DNA of 64,000 nt from Paenibacillus sp. JZ16 (GCF_015326965.1 NZ_CP017659.1:2542001-2606000); one strand, 5' to 3'; positions 26,104 through 34,555 are shown, counted from the first letter of the stretch. Notes: generated by a model from the sequence alone, not told the origin. Program-made: numbers and translations.

Positions 26104-26120
26104 ATGGTATATAATACCAT
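26104..26120. promoter_or_regulatory. 17-bp palindrome upstream of the RCC1-repeat gene
   Basis: ATGGTAT-ATA-ATACCAT lies 15 bp before the start codon and contains TATAAT-like sequence. A second dyad CATAC...GTATG follows. Likely operator overlapping the promoter. Confidence 0.4.
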
Positions 26121-26202
26121 ACAAAAGATAGTATGGAAAAAATAGTATACTTCCCGTTTTGCTTGCTGAAATCCGTAATACTTAGGGTTGCCGGATTCAG
26201 GC

Positions 26203-27503
26203 CTATGTCTGCTGAAACAAGGTTGCCGTCACCTGGCAGTCCGCGCACAGGAACATATAATAAATGCCTTCTCCATACTCCTCGATCTGTTCCCAATCCA
26301 GCTGCCCGATGAATGTCATGCTTTGGGAACAGCAGGAGCAGGAGGGATATACGGCGTCCTGAATCCAAGCCGGGTAGCCGCCGATTTGCGAAACCGCCGA
26401 ACCGAGCGTCCAATAGGCCGCATAATAGCTGTTGCGGGGATGGTCCGCAAGCCGTAAGGACTGCCCCTCCGCCGCATAGCTTCTATCATCCTCCTCGGAA
26501 TCAGGCTCCGGTAGATATTCCGGTTTAATATTAGCTTGGCTCCATTCGGATTTTCCGTGGAAATCCACATCCATATAGATCGTATCGTAACAGCTGCAAT
26601 TCACACAGGTGCACACCCGCAGCCTCTCTCCGGTCAACCCCAAGAAATGAAGCTTCGGATGGCGGATGTCCAGATCCGTCAAGGTGGTCAGGCCGCTTCC
26701 GCACCATGGACAGAGAGCGGAATTCTCCTTCAAGAATTCTGCGGGTTCAGCTTCTGCTTCATAGGTGCTTTCTGACGGCACTATTTTCGCTATAGCGTAG
26801 CTGTCATGATAGAATAGCCGGCGCTTACTTCCTTTCTCCGTAAGCTCCCAGCCCCCTCATGCGCATAAGCTTCAGGCGGGACGTATAATTCCTCCGCCCA
26901 TGATGGAGGCACGGTCCTCCATTCATGAAATTGGTGCACGACCTGATCATCCCCGATCCAAGCCAGGGCGAGCAGCAGATGGTTGCGGTTATCCTTGTCC
27001 TGTTCCACTTGTTGAAGCAGCTCGTCTCGGCTACGGGCGGATGCATCTTTGAACAGAATGCCGGGGTAATAGATACCGCGCTCCATCAATGTCGGGATAC
27101 AGGACTCAAGCGGCTTGTTCTGATAGCAGACCAGGGAAACAAGAATTTCCTGGCAGGTGTCCTCATCACCTGCTTCCAGCAGATCAAGAGCAAAAGTCAG
27201 CAAGCGATCGGCCTCGCCTGGAGATAACGCCGAATATACCTCTTCTCTTTTCAGAGGATAGGGAATATATCGAATCAATGGATCCCGCTTCAGCGGGGCA
27301 TGCATGATCTTAAGGATCCCTACAGGATCTGTAATCCCTTCATATAAGTCGATATCTCTCCGATTTTGTTCTATGTAACGCTGCCGTTCCGCACGCTCCA
27401 TCTCCTGCTTGCACGGCATGCAATAACCGCCGGTCTTGGCCGCGGTTGCCGGTAATATCGTTGCCGAACATCCTTCGCTTCGGCATGGCAGCCGTTCTGT
27501 CAT
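26203..27503 (-). pseudogene. Zinc-ribbon/DUF1963-like hypothetical protein, interrupted by a one-base frameshift
   Basis: Two adjacent frames (27503-26790 and 26781-26203) are halves of one gene of about 433 codons. The first ends HEGAGSLRRK and the second frame, read back, gives GWELTEKGSKRRLFYHDSY and runs straight into the second frame. Adding one G to the G5 run at 26852-26856 joins them. The N-terminus has a C-x4-C...C-x2-C zinc-ribbon pattern. The C-terminal part has CPWCGSGL, CTCVNCSCYDT and IGGYPAWIQDAVYPSCSCC, the last like YwqG/DUF1963 proteins. Function unknown. The start follows AAGGAGGGG. The 39-bp minisatellite lies directly upstream. The family assignment is from memory and moderate. 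Confidence 0.72.
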
Positions 27504-27519
27504 GCTAGCCCCTCCTTAA

Positions 27520-27951
27520 TCTATGGCAAGTTCACTCAGTTGGATCCCGGCTCCTATTCTATGGTAAGTCCACCTCAGCTAGATCCCGGCTCCTATTCTA
27601 TGGTAAGTCCACCTCAGTTGGATCCCGGCTCCTATTCTATAGTAAGCCCACCTCAGCTGGATCCCGGCTCCTATTCTAGGGTATGCCCACCTCAGCTGGA
27701 TCCCGGCTCCTATTCTATGGTAAGTCCACCTCAGCTGGATCCCGGCTCCTATTCTATGGTAAGTCCACCTCAACTGGATCCCGGCTCCTATTCTATGGTA
27801 AGTCCACCTCAGCTAGATCCCGGCTCCTATTCTATGGTAAGTCCACCTCAGCTAGATCCCGGCTCCTATTCTATAGTAAGTCCACCTCAGCTGGATCCCG
27901 GCTCCTATTCTATAGTAAGTCCACCTCAGCTGGATCCCGGCTCCTATTTCC
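27520..27951. repeat. 39-bp tandem repeat array (minisatellite), 11 copies plus a degenerate leading copy
   Basis: GGATCCCGGCTCCTATT recurs exactly every 39 bp, first at 27542 and last at 27934. The intervening sequence is close to CTATGGTAAGTCCACCTCAGCT. Copies differ only by point substitutions. A degenerate copy with one base deleted lies at 27520-27541. There are no unique spacers, so it is not a CRISPR. The period is a multiple of three, which leaves several reading frames open (a 13-residue repeat in the 27540 frame), but no start codon with ribosome binding site was found. Confidence 0.95.
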
Positions 27952-27977
27952 TCACGGTCATGAATCTTCTTTATTAA

Positions 27978-28252
27978 CTATAGCTTTCTTTTCATTCCCA
28001 TATCAACAAGGAGCTCTCTTATAGACCACGACCGGCAAGGCTATGGGGTGTCGGCATATTAGGAGCATGGTAATTGAAAATAATCTTATAACGTCTCCAT
28101 GGAATCGTGAGCACTGCTCCCTGAGCGCACGGTGTGTGGTCCGGGACATGCTCTACATTGTTACCCTTCAGATACGTTGTACATTGTGAATAGCATACTC
28201 CTTGTGTATGTACTCTTAACGGCGGAATCGGTTGGCGCATCGCTAAGCTCGC
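27978..28252. other. Intergenic region with one copy of a dispersed element
   Basis: No convincing gene; a 73-codon minus frame lacks a ribosome binding site. The segment 28100-28145 (GCACTGCTCCCTG, CGCACGGTGTGTGGTCCGGG, CATGCT) recurs in diverged form at 34508-34553. Confidence 0.5.
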
Positions 28253-29107
28253 TCACCTAAGCGATTGCGCGAACCCTGTTCGCCACGTGGGATATAGCGG
28301 CTCCCAGCCGTACTCCTTCCGGGCTTTGGCGTTCGAAGCGCCGCGCTCGCCGCGCTTGCTCCCCGCTTGATATGCTGGAGCAGGCGCGTGCAGCGCCTCA
28401 GCATACAACGGCAGCCACAACGTACCGGCAGCAGGCGCGTCATCTACGATATTGACCGGCCCCGTCGGCCAGTCCAATGCCTGCAGTGCGGCATTCGCCG
28501 CATCCTCGACATGGAGAAATGACATAACGCCATCCGTTGCTGGAAGAGCTCGAGTTCGTACCTTTTCCGCCATGATTCCGTTGGCGTCGTACCACGTGCC
28601 GGGACCGTAGAACATTCCGTACCTTAGAATGACGTGGTTCGGCAGTTGTGCAACGGCATGTTCCAGCGAGATGATACCGTCTATCGTAGATTTGCGCGGC
28701 GGAGGCGCCTGGACATCCAGAGGGACGTTCTCGGTGGCGGGATAATCCCCGGGTTCATAGGCCCAGGCAATGCTCTGGGCAATCATGCGTTTAACGCCGT
28801 GGATCTGCGCGGCTTCTACCAGATGACGGGTGCCCTCCATCCGAATCCTCGCATTATCCTCCAGATTCCATTGGCTTAACGAAGTGAGCTGATGGATAAT
28901 GACATCCGGCCGCACTTCCCCAATCGAGGCTATGATCCCTTCCCGATCAAAGGCATCTGCAACGATCCCCTTGGCTCCCCATGATTCGATCAGCCCTTTC
29001 CGCTGAGGGTCGTGGGTCATGCCGATAACTCCATGGCCGGCTTGCACCAATCTGGGAAGTAAACGCTGGCCGATAACGCCGGTAGAGCCCGCTACGAATA
29101 TTTTCAT
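28253..29107 (-). CDS. NAD(P)-dependent epimerase/dehydratase family protein
   Basis: 284 aa extended-SDR fold. N-terminal KIFVAGSTGVIGQRLLPRL is the nucleotide-binding glycine motif. DVIIHQLTSLSQ and IAQSIAWAYEPGDYP occupy the usual catalytic region, but the classical YxxxK is not evident, which points to an atypical SDR. The ATG at 29107 follows GGAGG; the frame extends 18 codons further without homology. Substrate unknown. Confidence 0.83.
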   Translation of the reverse strand: MKIFVAGSTGVIGQRLLPRLVQAGHGVIGMTHDPQRKGLIESWGAKGIVADAFDREGIIASIGEVRPDVIIHQLTSLSQWNLEDNARIRMEGTRHLVEAAQIHGVKRMIAQSIAWAYEPGDYPATENVPLDVQAPPPRKSTIDGIISLEHAVAQLPNHVILRYGMFYGPGTWYDANGIMAEKVRTRALPATDGVMSFLHVEDAANAALQALDWPTGPVNIVDDAPAAGTLWLPLYAEALHAPAPAYQAGSKRGERGASNAKARKEYGWEPLYPTWRTGFAQSLR

Positions 29108-29249
29108 AAAGGGACAACCTCCATTCCGCTGCATATGAAGATAATTGATCCCACCCATCAAAAATGGGATATAGGCAGTTTCATCTTAGCATGACGGATG
29201 GGCAGCTATAAGTACCACTTTTCATCAAGTCAACCATGCCATTTCATTC

Positions 29250-29660
29250 GATTGAGAGGTTATCTCCACAGTTGGAAAGAGCATAGGACGCTCGCGTTTT
29301 TGACAAACGTGACGGAGCAGCGTAGTTGGGCAAGCACGAAGGACGCATTGGGACAAGCATGGATAGTGCAACCGCCTTTTGATAAATGCACAACATTATC
29401 GTAGTATTACAAGGGCGAAAGAGTCGCAGCACCCGGAGTCAACAAGCGCGATAGAGCACCGCTGTACGTGAACCAAGCATTGTAGTTAGACAAGTACATA
29501 AAGCACATAGTTGGACAAGCACGACAGGGTATGCAGCACCCGAAGTTAAACAAGCGTGATAGAGCACTCGCAATAAGTGATAAGCAATGTTCTTATACAA
29601 GTGCATAATGCACCGTTGTTTTAAAAGCGCGACAGATCACGCAGCAATAAGCACTCTTCG
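29250..29660. repeat. Degenerate repeat field
   Basis: About ten diverged copies of a motif near GTTGGACAAGCACGATAGAG(CACC), e.g. at 29322 and 29510, separated by irregular 5-25 bp gaps. No gene is supported; ORFs here have no ribosome binding sites. Confidence 0.55.
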
Positions 29661-29668
29661 TTCAACAC

Positions 29669-29699
29669 AAAAACGCACCACATCAAGGGGTGCGTTTTT
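29669..29699 (-). terminator. Terminator after the SR1P-like gene
   Basis: AAAAACGCACC and GGTGCGTTTTT form a perfect 11-bp stem, 24 bp after the stop on the minus strand. Confidence 0.88.
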
Positions 29700-29722
29700 G
29701 CGGGAACAACCTTCTTCTATCA

Positions 29723-29905
29723 TTACTCTTCGTCTGTTACATCACTAACTGATACATGCATGTGGCTGTGCAGCTGCCGGCACTCCGGCTGATCACACAC
29801 GCCATAGAAGGTAGCGATTCGATTCGTATCCACCGTATCGACTTCAGCGCTGCAATGCCTGCACAAGATGACGCCCATTTCCAACTTTTTAACGGAAGTG
29901 TTCAT
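29723..29905 (-). CDS. SR1P-like small GapA-binding peptide
   Basis: 60 aa. The core MGVILCRHCSAEVDTVD then RIATFYGVCDQPEC follows the SR1P pattern: MGxIxC-x2-C, a variable middle, then YGxC-x3-C. In Bacillus subtilis SR1P is encoded on the dual-function sRNA SR1 and binds the glycolytic enzyme GapA. The chosen ATG follows GGAGAGG at 11 bases; the inner ATG before GVIL would give a 50-residue protein closer to the family size. A short transcript ending at the terminator at 29669 would resemble an SR1-type RNA. No gapA nearby. Confidence 0.62.
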   Translation of the reverse strand: MNTSVKKLEMGVILCRHCSAEVDTVDTNRIATFYGVCDQPECRQLHSHMHVSVSDVTDEE

Positions 29906-30029
29906 GCTTCACTCATCCTCTCCAGTATCAGATTGTTATGCATTTTTTATAATGATCTTCATGTAATTAATGTACAATATAAATAAATAATACACAATAT
30001 ATATTCATTAAATTGTTGAATTTCGTTAT

Positions 30030-30043
30030 ATATGACGTCATAT
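30030..30043. promoter_or_regulatory. 14-bp perfect palindrome
   Basis: ATATGACGTCATAT in an AT-rich intergenic region between the divergent SR1P-like and nuclease-fold genes. Possible operator; no assigned regulator. Confidence 0.35.
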
Positions 30044-30062
30044 TTATGAGGATAATATAAAA

Positions 30063-30092
30063 AAGCGCTCCATGTAGTAACATGAAGCGCTT
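30063..30092. repeat. Hairpin upstream of the nuclease-fold gene
   Basis: AAGCGCTCCATGT and ACATGAAGCGCTT pair with one mismatch around AGTA. No strong U tract follows on either strand; it may be a terminator remnant. Confidence 0.45.
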
Positions 30093-30239
30093 CATGGCAT
30101 GAATTTGCGAAAAATCACGCAATCACATGTTTTTTATCTTGGAAGAACTATATCGCTGTCACACATAGCTGGAGGCAATACTATTGCAAAACCCGCAAAA
30201 CACGAGTTATACTAGCCATCATAAGGACGTGAAGAACAC

Positions 30240-30302
30240 GCCGCTTCTATGCAAAGTGCCCCAATGAAGGATTGGGGTTCCATTGTATGGAGCGGCTTTT
30301 TT
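30240..30302 (+). terminator. Long hairpin with U tract in the leader of the nuclease-fold gene
   Basis: Outer arms GCCGCTTCTATGCAA / TTGTATGGAGCGGC and the inner perfect stem CCCCAAT-GAAGG-ATTGGGG are followed by TTTTTT. It ends 45 bp before the ATG at 30347, so it is either an attenuator in that gene's own leader or the terminator of a short upstream RNA. Confidence 0.6.
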
Positions 30303-30346
30303 ATTTTCTAGCGCAATCGCATTCCATCTAATACTAAGGAGGAAAA

Positions 30347-31000
30347 ATGAACATGTCACGGTTTGATCAACAATATGAGCTCTGGATACACACGAATATT
30401 TTGAATGAAAAGAATCCCCGCAGGCTCGAAATCCTTCAGAAAGGGTTAGGCCACGGTACCGTCGAGTTTCTGCGCTCAGTGTGGTTTCCCGCAATCGGTA
30501 ATTTCAATGACTTGCATCCGGAATGGGAAGTACGCGATTTCAGCAATGGTTATCGTTATTTAGACCTTGCCTACATGCCCGGTGGTGCGAGAGGAGGCAT
30601 CGAAATCCAAGGATACGGCCCGCATGCCCGCGATTTGGACGTAAGAAGGTTTAAGGATTTATGCCGCCGTCACTGCTTACTGGCACTGGATGGTTGGACA
30701 TTCCTTCCCATTGCTTACCCCTCCATCGTCGAAGAGCCAAAACAATGCCAGCAGCTCATTTTATCCTTCGTCGGCAGATTTGTGGCGTCAGATGTACCTG
30801 CGTCCTTAAGTTGGCTGGAGGCAGAAGCTGTCCGATTTGCGCGGCGATTGCTGCGCCCGATAACCCCATTAGAACTCGCAAATCATCTTAGGGTGAGTGA
30901 CCGGCATACCCGACGCTTATTGCATAAACTGGTCGAGCTTCAGATACTGGACATAGCAAGCGGTGAACAACGAGCCCGTACCTATAAACTCCGCATGTAA
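30347..31000 (+). CDS. Nuclease-fold (PDDEXK-like) protein with C-terminal winged helix
   Basis: 217 aa, start after AAGGAGG. The N-terminal 140 residues contain YRYLDLAYMPGGARGGIEIQGY followed by HARDLDVRRFKDL. An acidic residue, a G-x-I-E-I-Q element and a downstream D-x-x-R helix are the layout of Vsr/DUF559-type PDDEXK nucleases. The C-terminal 60 residues (ITPLELANHLRVSDRHTRRLLHKLVEL) form a winged helix. Such proteins are often annotated only as regulators in Paenibacillus, from memory. It may cut or bind DNA. It has a leader hairpin, and its stop codon forms the first bases of a large tandem repeat array. Function unproven. Confidence 0.7.
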   Translation: MNMSRFDQQYELWIHTNILNEKNPRRLEILQKGLGHGTVEFLRSVWFPAIGNFNDLHPEWEVRDFSNGYRYLDLAYMPGGARGGIEIQGYGPHARDLDVRRFKDLCRRHCLLALDGWTFLPIAYPSIVEEPKQCQQLILSFVGRFVASDVPASLSWLEAEAVRFARRLLRPITPLELANHLRVSDRHTRRLLHKLVELQILDIASGEQRARTYKLRM

Positions 31001-32625
31001 CACAGTACTGACGGGAGCATGCATCAGTTCCTGCAGATACCCAAGCGACGAATAAACAAACTAGTGGACACCAGATCCGTTATTCCGAAAAAAACAGCCA
31101 CTTTTCCCGTACTTCCGGACTCAGAATCCGCTATTTACTTAAAAAACCACAAATTATCGTCATTCTCTATGTAATAGCGGATCTGGTGTCCTCATATTGC
31201 CCAAAACCCACCCGTCCAGACGTAATAGCGGAACCTCTGTCCTCATATTACCCAAACCCACCCGTCGGGACGTATAGCGGAACCTCTGTCCTCATAACAT
31301 TGCAATAGCCCACCGCGAGACCACACCTCATAAAAACATCTCTAAACTCCGCTCATCTCTAAAGTCAGCTTGTAACACAGTACCTGACGGGTGCACGTAT
31401 CCGTTCCTGCAGATACCCAAGTGACGAATAAACAACTAATGGACACCAGATCCGTTATTTCGAAAAAAACAGCCACTTTTCCCGTTCTTCCGGACTCAGA
31501 ATCCCCTATTTACGTATAAAACCACAAATTATCACCCTTCTCTATGTAATAGCGGAACTGGTGTCCTCATATTGCCCAAAACCCACCCATCCAGACGTAA
31601 TAGCGGAACTTCTGTCCTCATATTACCCAAACCCACCCGTCAGGACGTATAGCGGAACTTCTGTCCTCATATTACCCAAACCCACCCGTCAGGACGTATA
31701 GCGGAACCTCTGTCCTCATAACGTCGCAGTAGCCCACCGCGAGACCACGCCTCATAAAAACATCTCTAAACTCCGCTCATCTCTAAAGTCAGCTTGTAAC
31801 ACAGTACCTGACGGGTGCACGTATCCGTTCCTGCAGATACCCAAGTGACGAATAAACAAACTAATGGACACCAGATCCGTTATTCCGAAAAAAACAGCCA
31901 CTTTTCCCGTACTTCCGGACTCAGAATCCGCTATTTACTTAAAAAACCACAAATTATCACCATTCTTTATGTAATAGCGGAACTGGTGTCCTCATATTGC
32001 CCAAAACCCACCCATCCAGACGTAATAGCGGAACCTCTGTCCTCATATTACCCAACCCCACCCGTCGGACGTATAGCGGAACCTCTGTCCTCATAACATT
32101 GCAATAGCCCACCGCGATACCACGCCTCATAAAAAACATCTCTAAACTCCGCTCATCTCTAAACCTCCGCTAGTAACACAGTACCGACGGGAGCATGCAT
32201 CAGTTCCTGCAGATACCCAAGTGACGAATAAACAAATCAGTTCCTGCAGATACCCAAGTGACGAATAGACAAACTAGTGGACACCAGATCCGTTATTCCG
32301 AAAAAAACAGCCACTTTTCCCGTTCTTCCGGACTCAGAATCCGCTATTTACTTTAGATACCACGAATTATCACCCTTCTCTATGTAATAGCGGATCTGGT
32401 GTCCTCATATTGCCCAAAACCCACCCATTCAGACGTAATAGCGGAACCTCTGTCCTCATATTGCCCAAAACCCACCCATCCAGACGTAATAGCGGAACTG
32501 GTGTCCTCATATTGCCCTAAACCCACCCATCCAGACGTAATAGCGGAACCTCTGTCCTCATATTACCCTAAACCCACCCTACGAGACGTAATAGCGAACC
32601 TTAGTCCTCATAACGTTGGAGTAGT
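30998..32625. repeat. Four tandem ~375-465 bp units containing 51-bp subrepeats and inverted arms
   Basis: Units begin with TAACACAGTAC at 30998, 31373, 31797 and 32174; the first TAA is the stop codon of the nuclease-fold gene. Each unit has GGACACCAGATCCGTTATT (e.g. 31066-31084), then, inverted, AATAGCGGATCTGGTGTCC (31173-31191). Two to five 51-bp subrepeats GTAATAGCGGA...CCAGAC follow, and then a tail with CTCCGCTCATCTCTAAA. Unit length varies by subrepeat number. The fourth unit also has a 37-bp internal duplication. No ribosome binding sites; ORFs here are repeat artefacts. Confidence 0.93.
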
Positions 32626-32672
32626 CAATTCAATCCGGTTGATAACCCTAAGGTCCATACAACTGAATCTGT

Positions 32673-33284
32673 TCAGTTCGGCACCATCACCCGGTTTTGC
32701 AGCGTCGTCAGCATCTCATCCCAATAACGCCTCATGATCTCTCTCATATAAACATCATCCAGCATCTCCTGGTGAATCGCGATGGTTGTTTTTCCAGTCT
32801 TCGTGGACAACACATAGATTTGCAGCCGGGACGGGTTGTCCCACTCCTTGCGTTTCCAAGTCAAGCGCAGCTTATGGTAGGGTACGACCACCGTAATTTT
32901 GCCGGACACGCCTTCCTTCGATTCATACTCATGCCCGACCTGCAGCTCCAGTGAAGGAACATCCCCGATCCATAATGACAGTCCCTCGGAAGACATGAGG
33001 AAATCCCAAACCCTCTCTTTTGTCGCGGCTATCGTCTTTCTGACCCCGATCTGCACCCCGGCATCTTTGGATAAGCCGACGGGCACCCGCCCCATGACCT
33101 GCTCATACATGACGGCGATCCACTCGCCCCATTCCCCGGATACTTGATGCTGCTCAACGATATGGTTTCGGATCTGCTCATGTGACCAGAGCGGGCCCAC
33201 TTCCTGCCCAAGGGCCACAATCCATTCCTCCCACGAACGTTCGGTTGCTTTCATCACTTCTTGTTTAAAAATCGTGCCTGCCAT
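32673..33284 (-). CDS. AHSA1/SRPBCC-domain protein
   Basis: 203 aa. The N-terminal ~70 residues (SWEEWIVALGQEVGPLWSHEQIRNHIV ... EWGEWIAVMYEQVMG) resemble the DUF4287 helical module. Residues 80-203 are an SRPBCC/AHSA1 hydrophobic-cavity fold (IAATKERVWDFLMSSEGLSLWIGD, LRLTWKRKEWDNPSRLQI). Ligand and role unknown. Start after GGGAGGAG, with a minus-strand TATAAT in the short gap after the WYL gene, so it is probably both read through and self-promoted. Confidence 0.85.
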   Translation of the reverse strand: MAGTIFKQEVMKATERSWEEWIVALGQEVGPLWSHEQIRNHIVEQHQVSGEWGEWIAVMYEQVMGRVPVGLSKDAGVQIGVRKTIAATKERVWDFLMSSEGLSLWIGDVPSLELQVGHEYESKEGVSGKITVVVPYHKLRLTWKRKEWDNPSRLQIYVLSTKTGKTTIAIHQEMLDDVYMREIMRRYWDEMLTTLQNRVMVPN

Positions 33285-33333
33285 CGAGCTCTCTCCTCCC
33301 TGACGCTATCTGTTGGAGTTCATTATATAATAC

Positions 33334-33360
33334 AAACACTGACAAAGAAGGTCAGTGTTT
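33334..33360 (-). terminator. Inverted repeat between WYL and AHSA1 genes
   Basis: AAACACTGAC and GTCAGTGTTT form a perfect 10-bp stem. It may terminate the WYL gene, but it also sits in the -35 region before a TATAAT for the AHSA1 gene, so an operator role is equally possible. Confidence 0.6.
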
Positions 33361-33364
33361 ATCT

Positions 33365-34333
33365 TCAGGATTGATAATATTTCAAGAGGGACTCCGCAAT
33401 GTCGATCATGCCTGATTTCAGTTCCTCGGGCCCGATGATTCGAATCTTCCCGCCAAATGACAATAGGTAGTAGGCAACTTGCGTGTATAACATATGCTCA
33501 TCCAGCCTGAACACCGCATGCTCCGCCGTACGTTCGACGAGGGCTTGACTGAGCAGCCAATGCGCGCATAAATCGTCCAAAGCTTGAGGGAGGCCTTGGA
33601 TATGTACGGAAACCAAATGAGGATTGGATTCGGAACCTTGCCCCGATAACAAGCTGTCCAATACGTATTCCCGCGGGGAAAACGACGCCGGACGGTCAAA
33701 CGCGTTGTCGGTATGCCGGATATCGCGCATACGGTCGACGCGGAAGCAGCGAATTTCACCGCGTAGATGGCAATGGCCCACCGCGTACCATTTGCTTTTC
33801 CAATGGACGAGTCCGTAAGGATCCAGGATACGTGGTTGTGTTATACCGTCATAGCCTGTGGCGTAGTCGATCTCGAGGCTGGATTGCCGGTCGATCCCCG
33901 CCTCGATCTCATGCAGTATCCTGGTAAGCGAAGAAGCTGTAGGAGGATGGATGGCCTCAATACTGCTTTCGTGGCGCTCCAAACGCTCCAGCTGTTCCGG
34001 ATTCGTATATCGTTTTATTTTGGAAACGGCTCGATTAAGCGGCTCTTCGGATGGATAACCCGCTTCCCGTGCGAATGCGGCGGCATGAAGAAGCGCCCTT
34101 TGCTCATCGGCCTCAAAAAACAGCGGCTCCAGCTTGATATGCTCCGGGATGGAGTAGCCTCCATCGCGCCCAATCTCGGATACGACAGGCACGCCGGACA
34201 TGCAGAGCGCGTCAATGCATCGGTAAACCGTCCGGATATGTACACCCAGCTCCTCCGATAGTTGTTTAGCGGTCATTCTTCTTCGCGATTTCAGCAGCCA
34301 TAGCATCGCCAGCATATTATCGGCTTTAGACAT
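33365..34333 (-). CDS. YafY-family regulator with WYL domain
   Basis: 322 aa. N-terminal HTH_11 (MTAKQLSEELGVHIRTVYRCIDALCMSGVPVV, then GRDGGYSI). The central WYL domain (about 150-220) reads RILDPYGLVHWKSKWYAVGHC, with WYA for the name-giving motif, and RCFRVDRMRDI. A WCX extension completes the C-terminus. The co-directional AHSA1 gene follows after 80 bp. A 12-bp palindrome 35 bp upstream of the start may be its operator. Confidence 0.92.
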   Translation of the reverse strand: MSKADNMLAMLWLLKSRRRMTAKQLSEELGVHIRTVYRCIDALCMSGVPVVSEIGRDGGYSIPEHIKLEPLFFEADEQRALLHAAAFAREAGYPSEEPLNRAVSKIKRYTNPEQLERLERHESSIEAIHPPTASSLTRILHEIEAGIDRQSSLEIDYATGYDGITQPRILDPYGLVHWKSKWYAVGHCHLRGEIRCFRVDRMRDIRHTDNAFDRPASFSPREYVLDSLLSGQGSESNPHLVSVHIQGLPQALDDLCAHWLLSQALVERTAEHAVFRLDEHMLYTQVAYYLLSFGGKIRIIGPEELKSGMIDIAESLLKYYQS

Positions 34334-34367
34334 CGTTATGCAGCAGCCCTTCCCTTGGAATTCATAT

Positions 34368-34379
34368 ATGTGATCACAT
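34368..34379. promoter_or_regulatory. Palindrome upstream of the WYL regulator gene
   Basis: ATGTGATCACAT, perfect 12-bp palindrome followed by an AT-rich half-copy (ATATATCACTT). Candidate autoregulatory site. Confidence 0.4.
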
Positions 34380-34465
34380 TATATATCACTTCCTAGTGGA
34401 AGGTTTAGAGATTTCTTCCTGCTCTAATCCGGATGGTAATCGATCCCCCACATTCCGATGAGAAA

Positions 34466-34489
34466 AGCCGACCCTCTGCAGGATCGGCT
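34466..34489 (-). terminator. Probable terminator of the MDR oxidoreductase gene
   Basis: On the minus strand AGCCGATCCT and AGGGTCGGCT pair with one internal mismatch and are followed by TTTTCT. It lies 230 bp after the stop, beyond the small duplications. Confidence 0.6.
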
Positions 34490-34555
34490 AGTCAATGAGT
34501 ACATCGTGCGGCACTGCTACCTGTGTCCGCACGGTGAGTGGTCCGGGGCATGCTT

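Noticed and set aside
27520..27951. Possible CRISPR array
   Set aside because: Copies are contiguous with no unique spacers, and no cas genes are near.
27540..27977. Open frame encoding a 13-residue repeat peptide across the minisatellite
   Set aside because: The 39-bp period keeps any stop-free frame open; the frame begins at TTG with no ribosome binding site, and other frames on both strands are open too.
28019..28240. 73-codon minus-strand ORF
   Set aside because: No ribosome binding site, no recognisable motif, and it overlaps a dispersed repeat element.
31815..32737. Proline-rich repeat ORFs in the 31-32.6 kb array
   Set aside because: They merely translate the 51-bp subrepeats, lack ribosome binding sites and are not consistent between units.
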